From NCBI GenBank assembly GCA_016213175.1, contig JACRBF010000039.1, positions 1 to 42,482 of the forward strand: a stretch of 42,482 nucleotides of DNA. The letters are read 5' to 3'. This DNA comes from Chlamydiia bacterium. Its GTDB lineage: Bacteria; Chlamydiota; Chlamydiia; Chlamydiales; SM23-39. The notes beneath the pieces are model-generated. The model searched no databases. It worked only from the letters and a program-made list of their open reading frames with translations, and was not told the origin of the DNA. This document shows, piece after piece, positions 24,901 to 30,252 of the stretch. A program made the translations under genes and the position numbers. How positions within the stretch are numbered: the stretch's first letter is position 1; every line of letters starts with the position of its first letter.

Positions 24901-25438
24901 TGATCGTGCTTCCGCTGAGAGTATTCGAAAACGTCAAAGGAGATGTTGAAGTGCTGCTTATAGCAAAAGTGCCGGCAGGCGCTGCAATGGGAGCTTCAAT
25001 CGTTACTGTCCCTTGTGTGTGCGAAATTGTCTGGGTGCCTCCGGAGATCGTAAATCCACTGCCTCCAGATGGGGTGACTGTATAGGAAAAATTGACAAAG
25101 CCAGGAAAAACAATACTCCCGAGCGTCACTGAAGAGGCCAGTGTGATCACACTATTTTGGGTAATCACGCTTCCGAAAGTGGCCGTCTGGCCGGCCCCAT
25201 CAGGAACGGTTACAGGACTCCAGTTCGCCGCAGTCCCCCAAGTACCGGAACCAGTCGTATTCCAGGCAGCAGAACTTGCCCATAGATCGGCACCAGCTAC
25301 GCTCCAAAACAAGAGACTCGCCGCCGAACGTCCTCCCATAGAGGCTAGGCAAAATCGTAGCGAGAGAGAGAGAGAGAGGGAGCCTAGTAATCGGAGGGGG
25401 CTGGATTTGAAGAGCCTCTCAAGGGATCGGAATAGCAT
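21971..25438 (-). CDS. Autotransporter with PATR-type passenger repeats
   Basis: This large surface protein (about 1155 residues from ATG 25438) has three parts. A long basic signal region includes a Ser-Leu run (SLSLSLSLR) encoded by a GA dinucleotide tract. The passenger is a beta-helix with autotransporter-associated repeats such as SGAGGIRKLGSGTLHLQNTS and LSGTNTFSSALAIDQG. The last 280 or so residues form a beta-barrel autotransporter domain ending QAQINF, with the terminal aromatic residue expected of outer-membrane proteins. It lacks the GGAI and FxxN repeats of Pmp proteins. Start: an ATG nine codons earlier (25465) is possible, but AAAGAG lies 6 bases before ATG 25438. A perfect hairpin covers this start. 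Likely role: adhesion or envelope surface. Confidence 0.88.
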   Translation of the reverse strand: MLFRSLERLFKSSPLRLLGSLSLSLSLRFCLASMGGRSAASLLFWSVAGADLWASSAAWNTTGSGTWGTAANWSPVTVPDGAGQTATFGSVITQNSVITLASSVTLGSIVFPGFVNFSYTVTPSGGSGFTISGGTQTISHTQGTVTIEAPIAAPAGTFAISSTSTSPLTFSNTLSGSTITFSSTLAAHVTSVSGVISANAMELSGGVLELGSSPLIVNSIQYIGSIGTVRVPSGSLQFTPTELVVSTALAGSVTVHDIGAGASLTIACPIIEDFMNSTIIKQGEGDLTITSPSASSLSVLQLDAGRFISSNTDSLPITLVLSGGTWRAGASMTSFASTICEQPSIIDTQGFNLVCATNIFSPSYFTKIGSGTLSLQYTTNTNSELIISEGTVNITAEDSVGTGAVTLSGGTLQAGSNAITIGSSHPIITTDASSAIDTQSFTTTVTSSISGAGGIRKLGSGTLHLQNTSNSYAALTVNAGVLRIAANGSLGASSSAITLSGGTLQSGTNTITIGAAHTFTTTSALSSIDTQSFTTTVASNISGAGGIHKLGAGTLTLSGTNTFSSALAIDQGIVTGAAANFPALITNGASLIFNQGTDGTYSGQITGAAGILQKQGLGVLTLSGASVAQQVVTVSTGVLAVNETLSATSSISVATGAYLKGTGPIGGIACATRIEGTAQPGNSIGTLQVIGNYTQATGSTLEIEISPTAADLLEISSGAVYIESGATLALIPSAGTYGTNLTYEIVTSTGGFPTGLPFSTITISPDLLDAEVLYRANAIVLLINRAVQPIDPSGNAGHLAACLNTAYAPTGSNLSNLINQLIFSSPSEQTRSLNMMQPSLFTALALAAENSAFRMQDTLARRVRNLLWNCDRAPRIKHIWAEEAVGFSRQASVKDEPGFSTTTPSSALGIDTTFGRKSYLGIMVGYSLDHLRWQGERGNGSIRNFYGAVYGGAKGRKLYFSASALAANGLYKGSRNMEFVGLYETLPPRTASHCNRGFLLDGHAEVGAKFGCTATMRPYLNGDWIFVQERPFSEHGADSLNLDVAQYRATALQYEIGAEFTLHKRLPFGALEPHVQMGWTGEARWQGEKMYANLTGQTCTFLVEGMNPNRSYFSAVAGVTGIFFKKILFVSLDYEGAYGHRYRSNQGSLQAQINF
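25362..25378. repeat. GA dinucleotide tract in the autotransporter signal region
   Basis: Seventeen bases of alternating G and A (8.5 units) lie about 20 codons after the start of the autotransporter on the minus strand and encode Ser-Leu repeats. Gain or loss of a unit would shift the frame near the start, a classic contingency-locus layout. The frame is open in this copy. Confidence 0.85.
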
Positions 25439-25463
25439 ATCGAACTCTTTGAGTTCGATATGC
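25435..25463 (-). promoter_or_regulatory. Perfect hairpin over the autotransporter start codon
   Basis: A 13-base-pair perfect palindrome with a 3-base loop (GCATATCGAACTC, TTT, GAGTTCGATATGC). In the mRNA it contains the Shine-Dalgarno-like AAAGAG at the loop and places start ATG 25438 in the stem, so folding would hide the ribosome site. If the earlier ATG (25465) is used, the hairpin lies in the first codons. It could instead be a DNA operator. Confidence 0.55.
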
Positions 25464-25505
25464 ATCCGTCAAGAGTTATTCTGCAAGTTATTTTATGCTG
25501 AGGGT

Positions 25506-25670
25506 TATACCGAACGTGATTCAATAATCGGATTTCGGCTGATGTGAAAGTTCTCTAGGTTTAACGATCGTAAGTTGCCCAATATTAGAAATATGGGGGC
25601 AACTTACGATCGTTAAACCTAGAGGCTTTGACACAGCCGAAATCCCAATTCTTGAATCACGTTCGGTATA
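25506..25670. repeat. Repeat C (MITE-like), complete copy
   Basis: A 165-base nested palindrome. The outer ends are TATACCGAACGTGATTCA and its reverse complement, followed inward by similar arms (GATTTCGGCTG with CAGCCGAAATC). The centre is a perfect 28-base inverted repeat (25553-25580 and 25597-25624) around a 16-base loop. It encodes nothing. End-only copies occur at 413-435 and 13668-13696. Confidence 0.85.
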
Positions 25671-25837
25671 CACTTGGGTGTCGTAAGCACACGTTCGGTG
25701 TCATACAAGTAGGGTTTGTCACAGAAAGTGGGCGGGTGATGAGTGCCGCAACCAATTGTACGTTAGGTATTTGAGTTCTTGTAATTAATTTATTAATATT
25801 GGGATTATAAAATTTTAATTGTTTAGTTAAAAAGTGT

Positions 25838-25843
25838 TATAAT
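25838..25843 (+). promoter_or_regulatory. Consensus -10 box (TATAAT)
   Basis: A perfect TATAAT 39 bases before the chosen start of the orphan gene, in AT-rich sequence. No good -35 is visible at 17 bases; TTTAAT at 18 bases is poor. Confidence 0.4.
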
Positions 25844-25882
25844 AGTGGTATTAATTTGTTGTTAATTAGTTATTGGTGTTTT

Positions 25883-27031
25883 ATGGGAATAGGTGATGTT
25901 AGGTATCGCCAAGAGCAGGCAGCTCGGGAAGTGCGTGACGCATTTGTATGCGTATTAAGGGAAGGGACCGAAAGCGACAATTCCATTTATTTTCGTACGA
26001 ACGAGGGTGGAAGAGTTACAGCTTGGGTAGGCAAGAGATCTGTCCTTACACGATTTATTATGTGGTTGCGCGGTTTTTCTAGTTATACGGGCTGGTTTGG
26101 CAGCGATATTGGTAAAATTCAGAACTGTGTAGATGCCATATATCGGCAGCTCGAATATATGGGGTACGATAATAAACTGGATGGAGACTTACAACAAGCG
26201 TACACCAAGTTTGGTGAGCGTATATGGAAATCTCACAATGCTGCACTACAGCTACAAGGCACAAAAGTGGCAGCAGGGAAACTGCAATTCCCAGAAGCGG
26301 AAGTGGCAGTACAACAGCCTGTGATAGAAGAAGCTCCACTGGTAGAAGAAGCTCCACTGGTATTGGGACCGATCTGCCCAACGGACAGGAACGGTTACAT
26401 ACACGCAATGATAGAGAAGGCGTACAGAGAGTATTGCAACAAGTTGAAAGAAGAAGGCATGTCGTTAGACAATCTACAGATGATGCAAGCGTGGTACGAT
26501 CAGGGCGGTAGGGAACAGATTCGCAGAGAGGTGCGTGATGCTTTGCGGGACTGTCCAGGGGAGAAACTGATAATGAATCGTCCTTATATAAACACTGTGG
26601 TACAGAAGAATTGCAGCGCAGGTTTGGAGGATAGGCAGCACTGGGCAAAGGAACGAAGGGCTGCGCGGTGGAAAGCAGAAGATTTAGCAAGGCATGCCCG
26701 AGTGAAGGCAGCAAGGGTCGGACAGGTGCCGCCAACGCATCCAGCATACGTTCCTGATGACGGTGGGCATGATAACACTGATGGTACTCCTGAAACGAGT
26801 GTAAGCAGTGGCGCCAGTACTACTCGGAGCGAGCGTTCTGGAAGCAGTAGTTCAAGTTCAAGCGGTAGTGCTAGACCCTCTCCAAGGCAAGGGGTAGGGG
26901 CTAGAGGAGACCTCGCCACACATGGGGTTAGAGAGAGGCAAACACGCACGCCCGAACAACTAGAGGCGCGGCGGCAGCAGGAACTCGCTGACGATCAAGC
27001 AGCGCAGGCGGCAGCTCTTAACATGGTGTAG
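25883..27031 (+). CDS. Unknown protein, possible secreted effector
   Basis: I do not recognise this 382-residue protein. The N-terminal 110 residues look folded (YRQEQAAREVRDAFVCVLREG, then a Trp/Phe-rich stretch). Next is a perfect 18-base tandem duplication (26326-26361) encoding EEAPLV twice. A second folded part (residues 170-285) contains RREVRDALRDCPGEK, which resembles the first part's REVRDAF motif and suggests an internal repeat of a domain. The tail is low-complexity: a Ser run (about SGSSSSSSSGS), then Arg/Gln/Ala-rich. It has no signal peptide or membrane helix. ATG 25883 was chosen over an upstream TTG; the ribosome site is weak. Disordered tail, accessory setting and AT-rich promoter fit a lineage-specific effector, but this is inference. 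Confidence 0.6.
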   Translation: MGIGDVRYRQEQAAREVRDAFVCVLREGTESDNSIYFRTNEGGRVTAWVGKRSVLTRFIMWLRGFSSYTGWFGSDIGKIQNCVDAIYRQLEYMGYDNKLDGDLQQAYTKFGERIWKSHNAALQLQGTKVAAGKLQFPEAEVAVQQPVIEEAPLVEEAPLVLGPICPTDRNGYIHAMIEKAYREYCNKLKEEGMSLDNLQMMQAWYDQGGREQIRREVRDALRDCPGEKLIMNRPYINTVVQKNCSAGLEDRQHWAKERRAARWKAEDLARHARVKAARVGQVPPTHPAYVPDDGGHDNTDGTPETSVSSGASTTRSERSGSSSSSSSGSARPSPRQGVGARGDLATHGVRERQTRTPEQLEARRQQELADDQAAQAAALNMV

Positions 27032-27033
27032 CA

Positions 27034-27942
27034 CTACCCTTTCAGGAGACGGGCGATGCGTTCTTCAAGAGGGGGGTGGGTGGAAAAAAGCCGGATCAGC
27101 CCCTTCTTGCCCGAATGGGAAATCTTGAAGGCCGCAATCGCAGGGTTTTCGGTGCGGGGATCTTTGATCTCTTGGAGCGCCTGAAGCCTTTGGAGCGCAG
27201 CCACCATCGAACCTTTCCCCGCAAGCTTGGCCCCTCCCGCATCAGCCCGAAATTCTCGATAACGAGAGTAGGCGGCGACGACTAAAGAGCCTAAAATCAT
27301 AAAGACTACTTCAAACAGATAGACGAAGAGCATATAGCTCATGTAGCTGCCGCCGGAAGACCCTTCGCGGTTATTGCGCCCCAGTCCTGATACAGCATAG
27401 GCAAGAATACGGGCTAAGAACATCACAAAAGCGTTTACGACGCCCTGCAGCAGGGTCATTGTCACCATATCGCCATTGGCAATGTGAGAGATCTCATGGC
27501 CGAGGACTCCTTCCATTTCGTTCTCTTTCATTTTCTGGAGCAAGCCAGTCGATACGGCGACGAGGGATCTATTTTTGGTAGGCCCAGTAGCGAAGGCGTT
27601 CACCTCGTTGGAACGATAGATGCCGACCTGGGGAAGGGGAATTCCAGAGGTTCTGGCGAGTTGATAGACAGTATCCAGGAGACGGCGCAGCTCTGGATCT
27701 CTCGTGTCTGGAGAGACGATCTCTATGCTCATGAGCCATTTGACCATGATGCGAGAGAGCGCAAGAGAGATGAAGGCGCCCCCCATCCCCCAGATCAGGC
27801 AAAAGAGCATGAGCGATGGCAAGTCGAGTCCATAGGAAGAGAGGAATGGCTTGACGTTGAAAATATCGAGGATCGCGGTAATCGTAAAGACAACGAGAAA
27901 ATTGAGTGCGATAAAGAGAAAAATTCTCTTGAACATGGCCAT
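27034..27942 (-). CDS. htpX: Protease HtpX homologue
   Basis: HtpX is a zinc metalloprotease of the inner membrane for quality control of membrane proteins. The 302-residue protein has two N-terminal membrane segments (FLFIALNFLVVFTITAIL and LMLFCLIWGMGGAFISLAL), NEVNAFATGP, the zinc motif HEISH (149-153), two further hydrophobic segments, and the conserved YSRYREFRADAGGAKL with the third ligand. Start ATG 27942 has CAGGAG 8 bases upstream. It ends 2 bases from the convergent orphan gene. Confidence 0.94.
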   Translation of the reverse strand: MAMFKRIFLFIALNFLVVFTITAILDIFNVKPFLSSYGLDLPSLMLFCLIWGMGGAFISLALSRIMVKWLMSIEIVSPDTRDPELRRLLDTVYQLARTSGIPLPQVGIYRSNEVNAFATGPTKNRSLVAVSTGLLQKMKENEMEGVLGHEISHIANGDMVTMTLLQGVVNAFVMFLARILAYAVSGLGRNNREGSSGGSYMSYMLFVYLFEVVFMILGSLVVAAYSRYREFRADAGGAKLAGKGSMVAALQRLQALQEIKDPRTENPAIAAFKISHSGKKGLIRLFSTHPPLEERIARLLKG

Positions 27943-27973
27943 GGGAACGACTCCTGTAAAAGAACCCACCTCA

Positions 27974-28100
27974 CCAATCAGGCTCAGTCGATTTTTGGTC
28001 GTTTTTTGATTTTTGTTCGGGGGGGAGTGATATCACTCCCCCGGAAAAAAAGCAAAAAAACGGCCAAAAATCCTCCGAAAAGCGAACAGCCCTGATTAGG
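27974..28100. repeat. Imperfect palindromic element with GGGGGAGTGATATCACTCCCCC core
   Basis: The outer arms CCAATCAGG...CCTGATTAGG enclose similar inner arms (ATTTTTGGTCG with CGGCCAAAAAT), T-rich and A-rich tracts, and a perfect 22-base palindromic core at 28021-28042. The shape is that of a non-autonomous element or a long bidirectional hairpin upstream of htpX. Only one copy is seen in this window. Confidence 0.6.
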
Positions 28101-28176
28101 GAGATGGGTTCGAAGGCAGATTCTACACGATTTATGGCGCGTGCGCAATACCTAGGCTGCTCTCTCCTTTTAATAA

Positions 28177-28300
28177 GGTGTAATCTTACACCATCAATAC
28201 ATTGGTGTAATCTTGCTCCAATCCTATATAGATTATTACAAGTAAGTTAAATAGTTTAAGTATTGAGATATGTTGACGTCAATATCTTATTGGTGTAAGT
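28177..28300 (+). promoter_or_regulatory. Probable operator/promoter of the Hip module
   Basis: GGTGTAA occurs three times in the same direction, at 28177-28183, 28204-28210 and 28292-28298. The first forms a perfect palindrome with the following TTACACC (28177-28192), and the second has a looser partner (GCTCCAAT). A promoter with -35 TTGGTG (28202-28207) and -10 TATATA (28225-28230), 17 bases apart, overlaps the second copy. This is the expected layout for autorepression by the helix-turn-helix antitoxin. Function is inferred. Confidence 0.55.
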
Positions 28301-28323
28301 TGAAGTCAAAAATCAGAGCTTTG

Positions 28324-29235
28324 ATGGAAGAGCATTGTTTTTGCTGTTTGCTGGCTTTAGGAAAAGAAAGTGCTCACGGCCTGCACCAACGATGTTTTCG
28401 CAACTGGTTTGGAGTGGATGGTTTGCATGCTCCTTTTCGATTAACTATGAAAACCGCGGGGAATAGCAATGATCCGAAAGCAGAACTCAACTCCAGTTTT
28501 TTCCATGGAAAATTCAGGAAATATTCCGCCAAATTAGGGGAGTCTAGTTACATCATTAAAGTACGGCAATCGTCTTTTCCCGATCTTCCTGCCATGGAGT
28601 TTTTATGTAATCAAATCGCAAAAAAACTGGGCATAAATATTCCCGATTTTTATCTCATTCGATTAGAGGGAGAGCCGGCCTTTGTTTCCAAAAATTTCAT
28701 GGAACAATACCCAGGAGCCAATTTGGTGCACCTGTACCGATTCTTAGGAGAGCAACCCTTTGATTTAAAAACAATTTTACAAGTGATTTCCGATCACACA
28801 GGAAAATCTGCAGATATTGAACAATTTATCAAATTGTGCCTCTTTGATGTCTTCATAGGTAACCATGATCGACACGGTAGGAATTTGGCCCTGATCCAGA
28901 CGGCTCAGGGTAAAATGTTATCTCCCATCTATGACAATCCTTCTTGTTTAGGCATTGAGGAGGAAGGGTTTTTAAAGGCGGTTTTAGAACCGTGTGGGAA
29001 AATTCATTCCTCTCGTTCTAAAGAACCGAAAATGCGTGAATATGCTCTTGATTTTTGCGAGATGGGATACGAAGAGCTTGTCGTGCAAGTCTACCTTTCT
29101 ATTGCACTTCAAGAGATTGTGGATTTAGTGAGCGCAAGTTTTATTTCCCCTACAAGAAAAATGGCATTTTCTAAGCTCTTAACGAGAAGATACCAGGAAC
29201 TCAAAGAGGTGGCTGATGCAGATTCCGACCGATAA
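28324..29235 (+). CDS. hipT: HipT-like Ser/Thr kinase toxin
   Basis: This is the HipA-type kinase core without the N-terminal subdomain 1. At 303 residues it is about the size of HipT of the E. coli O127 HipBST system. The N-terminus has the HipT-type Cys/His pattern (CFCC, then HQRC and FG within the first 30 residues). Lys79 in YIIK fits the ATP-binding Lys; FPDLPAMEFLC follows as in HipA kinases. The catalytic loop GNHDRHGRN provides Asp182 and Asn187, and YDN provides Asp204, so an active kinase is likely. The Gly-rich loop, usually SIxGVQ-like, is altered to HGKFRKYS. HipA and HipT inactivate GltX and TrpS by phosphorylation; the target here is unknown. I chose ATG 28324 over in-frame ATG 28270, because family proteins begin at the Cys motif. 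It overlaps the next gene by 20 bases. Confidence 0.8.
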   Translation: MEEHCFCCLLALGKESAHGLHQRCFRNWFGVDGLHAPFRLTMKTAGNSNDPKAELNSSFFHGKFRKYSAKLGESSYIIKVRQSSFPDLPAMEFLCNQIAKKLGINIPDFYLIRLEGEPAFVSKNFMEQYPGANLVHLYRFLGEQPFDLKTILQVISDHTGKSADIEQFIKLCLFDVFIGNHDRHGRNLALIQTAQGKMLSPIYDNPSCLGIEEEGFLKAVLEPCGKIHSSRSKEPKMREYALDFCEMGYEELVVQVYLSIALQEIVDLVSASFISPTRKMAFSKLLTRRYQELKEVADADSDR

Positions 29236-29851
29236 AGTGCCATCTGTGCTCGTCTACTTGGAACGAAGAAAAAGTCGCAAGTTCGTTGGCGAATTAAAGT
29301 ATAATTTTAGAAAACATTTATATGTTTTCGTCTATGATAAAGCGTACTTGCGTGCGAATCTCATTCCATTGGGACCAGAATTGCCGTTGAGTCCAAGAAA
29401 ATTCCTGTCTTCCTCTCTGTTTGAGTCATTTATCGATCGACTTCCTTCGCGGGAAAATCCTGCATATCAAGAATATTGCGCAGCAGAGAATATTGAAGTC
29501 ACTGAACAAGATCCTTTTATTTTGCTCACTACTATTGGGAAAAGAGGTCCCTCTTCCTTCATTTTTGAACGACAAAAGCAAGCCTTCTTAGGAGCTATAG
29601 AATTGAAAGGTTTTCGTAAAAAACTTGGATTAACAACACGAGAATTTGCTATCGGATTTTCTATTGCCACAAAAACGCTTAGCTCTATCGAGAATGGACG
29701 TTCAGACGGGAGAGATGCCATGAAACGACTTGAGCTGTACATCCGCTTCCCTGAAGTGGCCCTTTTTGAATTTCGGAGAAACTGCGCTGCGATCCATCGA
29801 GATAAGCGGAAACAGGTAGAACATATTCTCTCGACTTGGCCACTTTTTTAG
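29216..29851 (+). CDS. HipS-like domain fused to HipB-like HTH (putative antitoxin)
   Basis: The 211-residue protein has two parts. Residues 10-119 match the N-terminal subdomain of HipA (HipS-like): VLVYLERRKSRKFVGEL, FVYDKAYL, ELPLSPRKF, LFESFIDRLPS, and FILLTTIGKRGPSSFIFE. Residues 130-180 are an XRE-type helix-turn-helix (FRKKLGLTTREFA, then SIATKTLSSIENGRS). The upstream kinase lacks just the subdomain found here, so the pair rebuilds HipA plus HipB in a different partition. In hipBST these are three genes in the order B-S-T; here T is first and S and B are one protein. Start ATG has AAAGAGG 6 bases upstream, inside hipT, so translation is coupled. The last eight codons lie in a perfect 44-base inverted repeat. 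Confidence 0.78.
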   Translation: MQIPTDKVPSVLVYLERRKSRKFVGELKYNFRKHLYVFVYDKAYLRANLIPLGPELPLSPRKFLSSSLFESFIDRLPSRENPAYQEYCAAENIEVTEQDPFILLTTIGKRGPSSFIFERQKQAFLGAIELKGFRKKLGLTTREFAIGFSIATKTLSSIENGRSDGRDAMKRLELYIRFPEVALFEFRRNCAAIHRDKRKQVEHILSTWPLF

Positions 29852-29931
29852 CCTGCTGGCCTCGGCAGATTTGCTCTCTCCGAGAGTAAATCTGCCGAGG
29901 CCAGCAGGCTAAAAAAGTGGCCAAGTCGAGA
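29829..29931. repeat. Perfect 44-base inverted repeat at the end of the Hip module
   Basis: The arms at 29829-29872 and 29888-29931 are exact reverse complements, starting TCTCGACTTGGCCAC, with a 15-base spacer that can itself pair. The left arm includes the last 23 bases of the antitoxin gene with its TAG stop. On the plus strand the right arm carries AAAAAA rather than a T run after the stem, so it is not a textbook terminator, though so long a stem would likely stop or stabilise transcripts. Confidence 0.85.
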
Positions 29932-30014
29932 TTCTTTCAGAATATTCGAGTTGCCAGAAATAGGGCTATTCTGTCATGTATTCGTAGCAATTCTTAAGGA
30001 AGGGGCCTAAAGCG

Positions 30015-30224
30015 GTGAATGTGGCAGCAATTTCTCGGATGAAGAAAGCTTTAGGTGGGAAATATACCTGCTATGTACTCATCGCCTGTTCTACGCCTGC
30101 AGAAAACGGAAATATGGACGTAGAGATGCACTTCGAAGGCGATGAGACTCTCGCTGCTTTTCTCGTAGAAAATGCCAGTCAAGCATTCGAAGAGCGGCAG
30201 GGACTGCAGGAATCCGGTTGTTAG
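30015..30224 (+). CDS. Small conserved-looking protein of unknown function
   Basis: A 69-residue protein beginning at GTG 30015 with AAGGAAGGGG 8 bases upstream, which is the main reason to accept it. It reads like a folded alpha/beta protein (YTCYVLIACSTPAENGNMDVEMHFEGDETLAAFLVENA) rather than noise, with codon use like its neighbours. I cannot name the family. A start at ATG 30039 would give 61 residues. The next gene begins 28 bases on, so the two may be co-transcribed. Confidence 0.55.
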   Translation: MNVAAISRMKKALGGKYTCYVLIACSTPAENGNMDVEMHFEGDETLAAFLVENASQAFEERQGLQESGC

Positions 30225-30252
30225 TTAGTGGCGTTTTTTCTATGATCGGGCT

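Larger units (their letters stand above)
25464..25882. other. Intergenic region with repeat C upstream of the orphan gene
   Basis: About 420 bases without a gene. A complete repeat C occupies 25506-25670. Bases 25680-25760 have no recognised content. From about 25780 the sequence turns AT-rich and holds a perfect TATAAT (25838-25843), the likely -10 of the next gene. The autotransporter promoter, on the minus strand, must lie within or beyond repeat C. Confidence 0.5.
27943..28323. other. Divergent intergenic region between htpX and the Hip module
   Basis: About 380 bases with no supported gene. It holds the large imperfect palindrome at 27974-28100, then the control region of the Hip module (28177-28300) with repeated GGTGTAA motifs and a promoter. 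An ATG at 28270 in frame with hipT is discussed under that gene. Confidence 0.55.

Noticed and set aside
26079-26747. 222-residue minus-strand open frame
   Set aside because: Antisense to the orphan gene, with Leu/Pro-rich random composition and no start context. The sense frame has a TATAAT promoter and more protein-like features.
27484-28095. 203-residue plus-strand open frame
   Set aside because: Antisense to htpX, which is certain; it also runs through the palindrome at 27974-28100.
28270-28323. Upstream in-frame ATG for the HipT-like kinase
   Set aside because: It would add 18 residues before the Cys motif where family members begin, its ribosome site is poor, and the extra codons overlap the third GGTGTAA motif. 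It cannot be excluded without N-terminal data.
29932-30014. Possible promoter for the small gene at 30015
   Set aside because: TTGCCA and TATTCT are present but only about 10 bases apart, so they do not form a usable pair.
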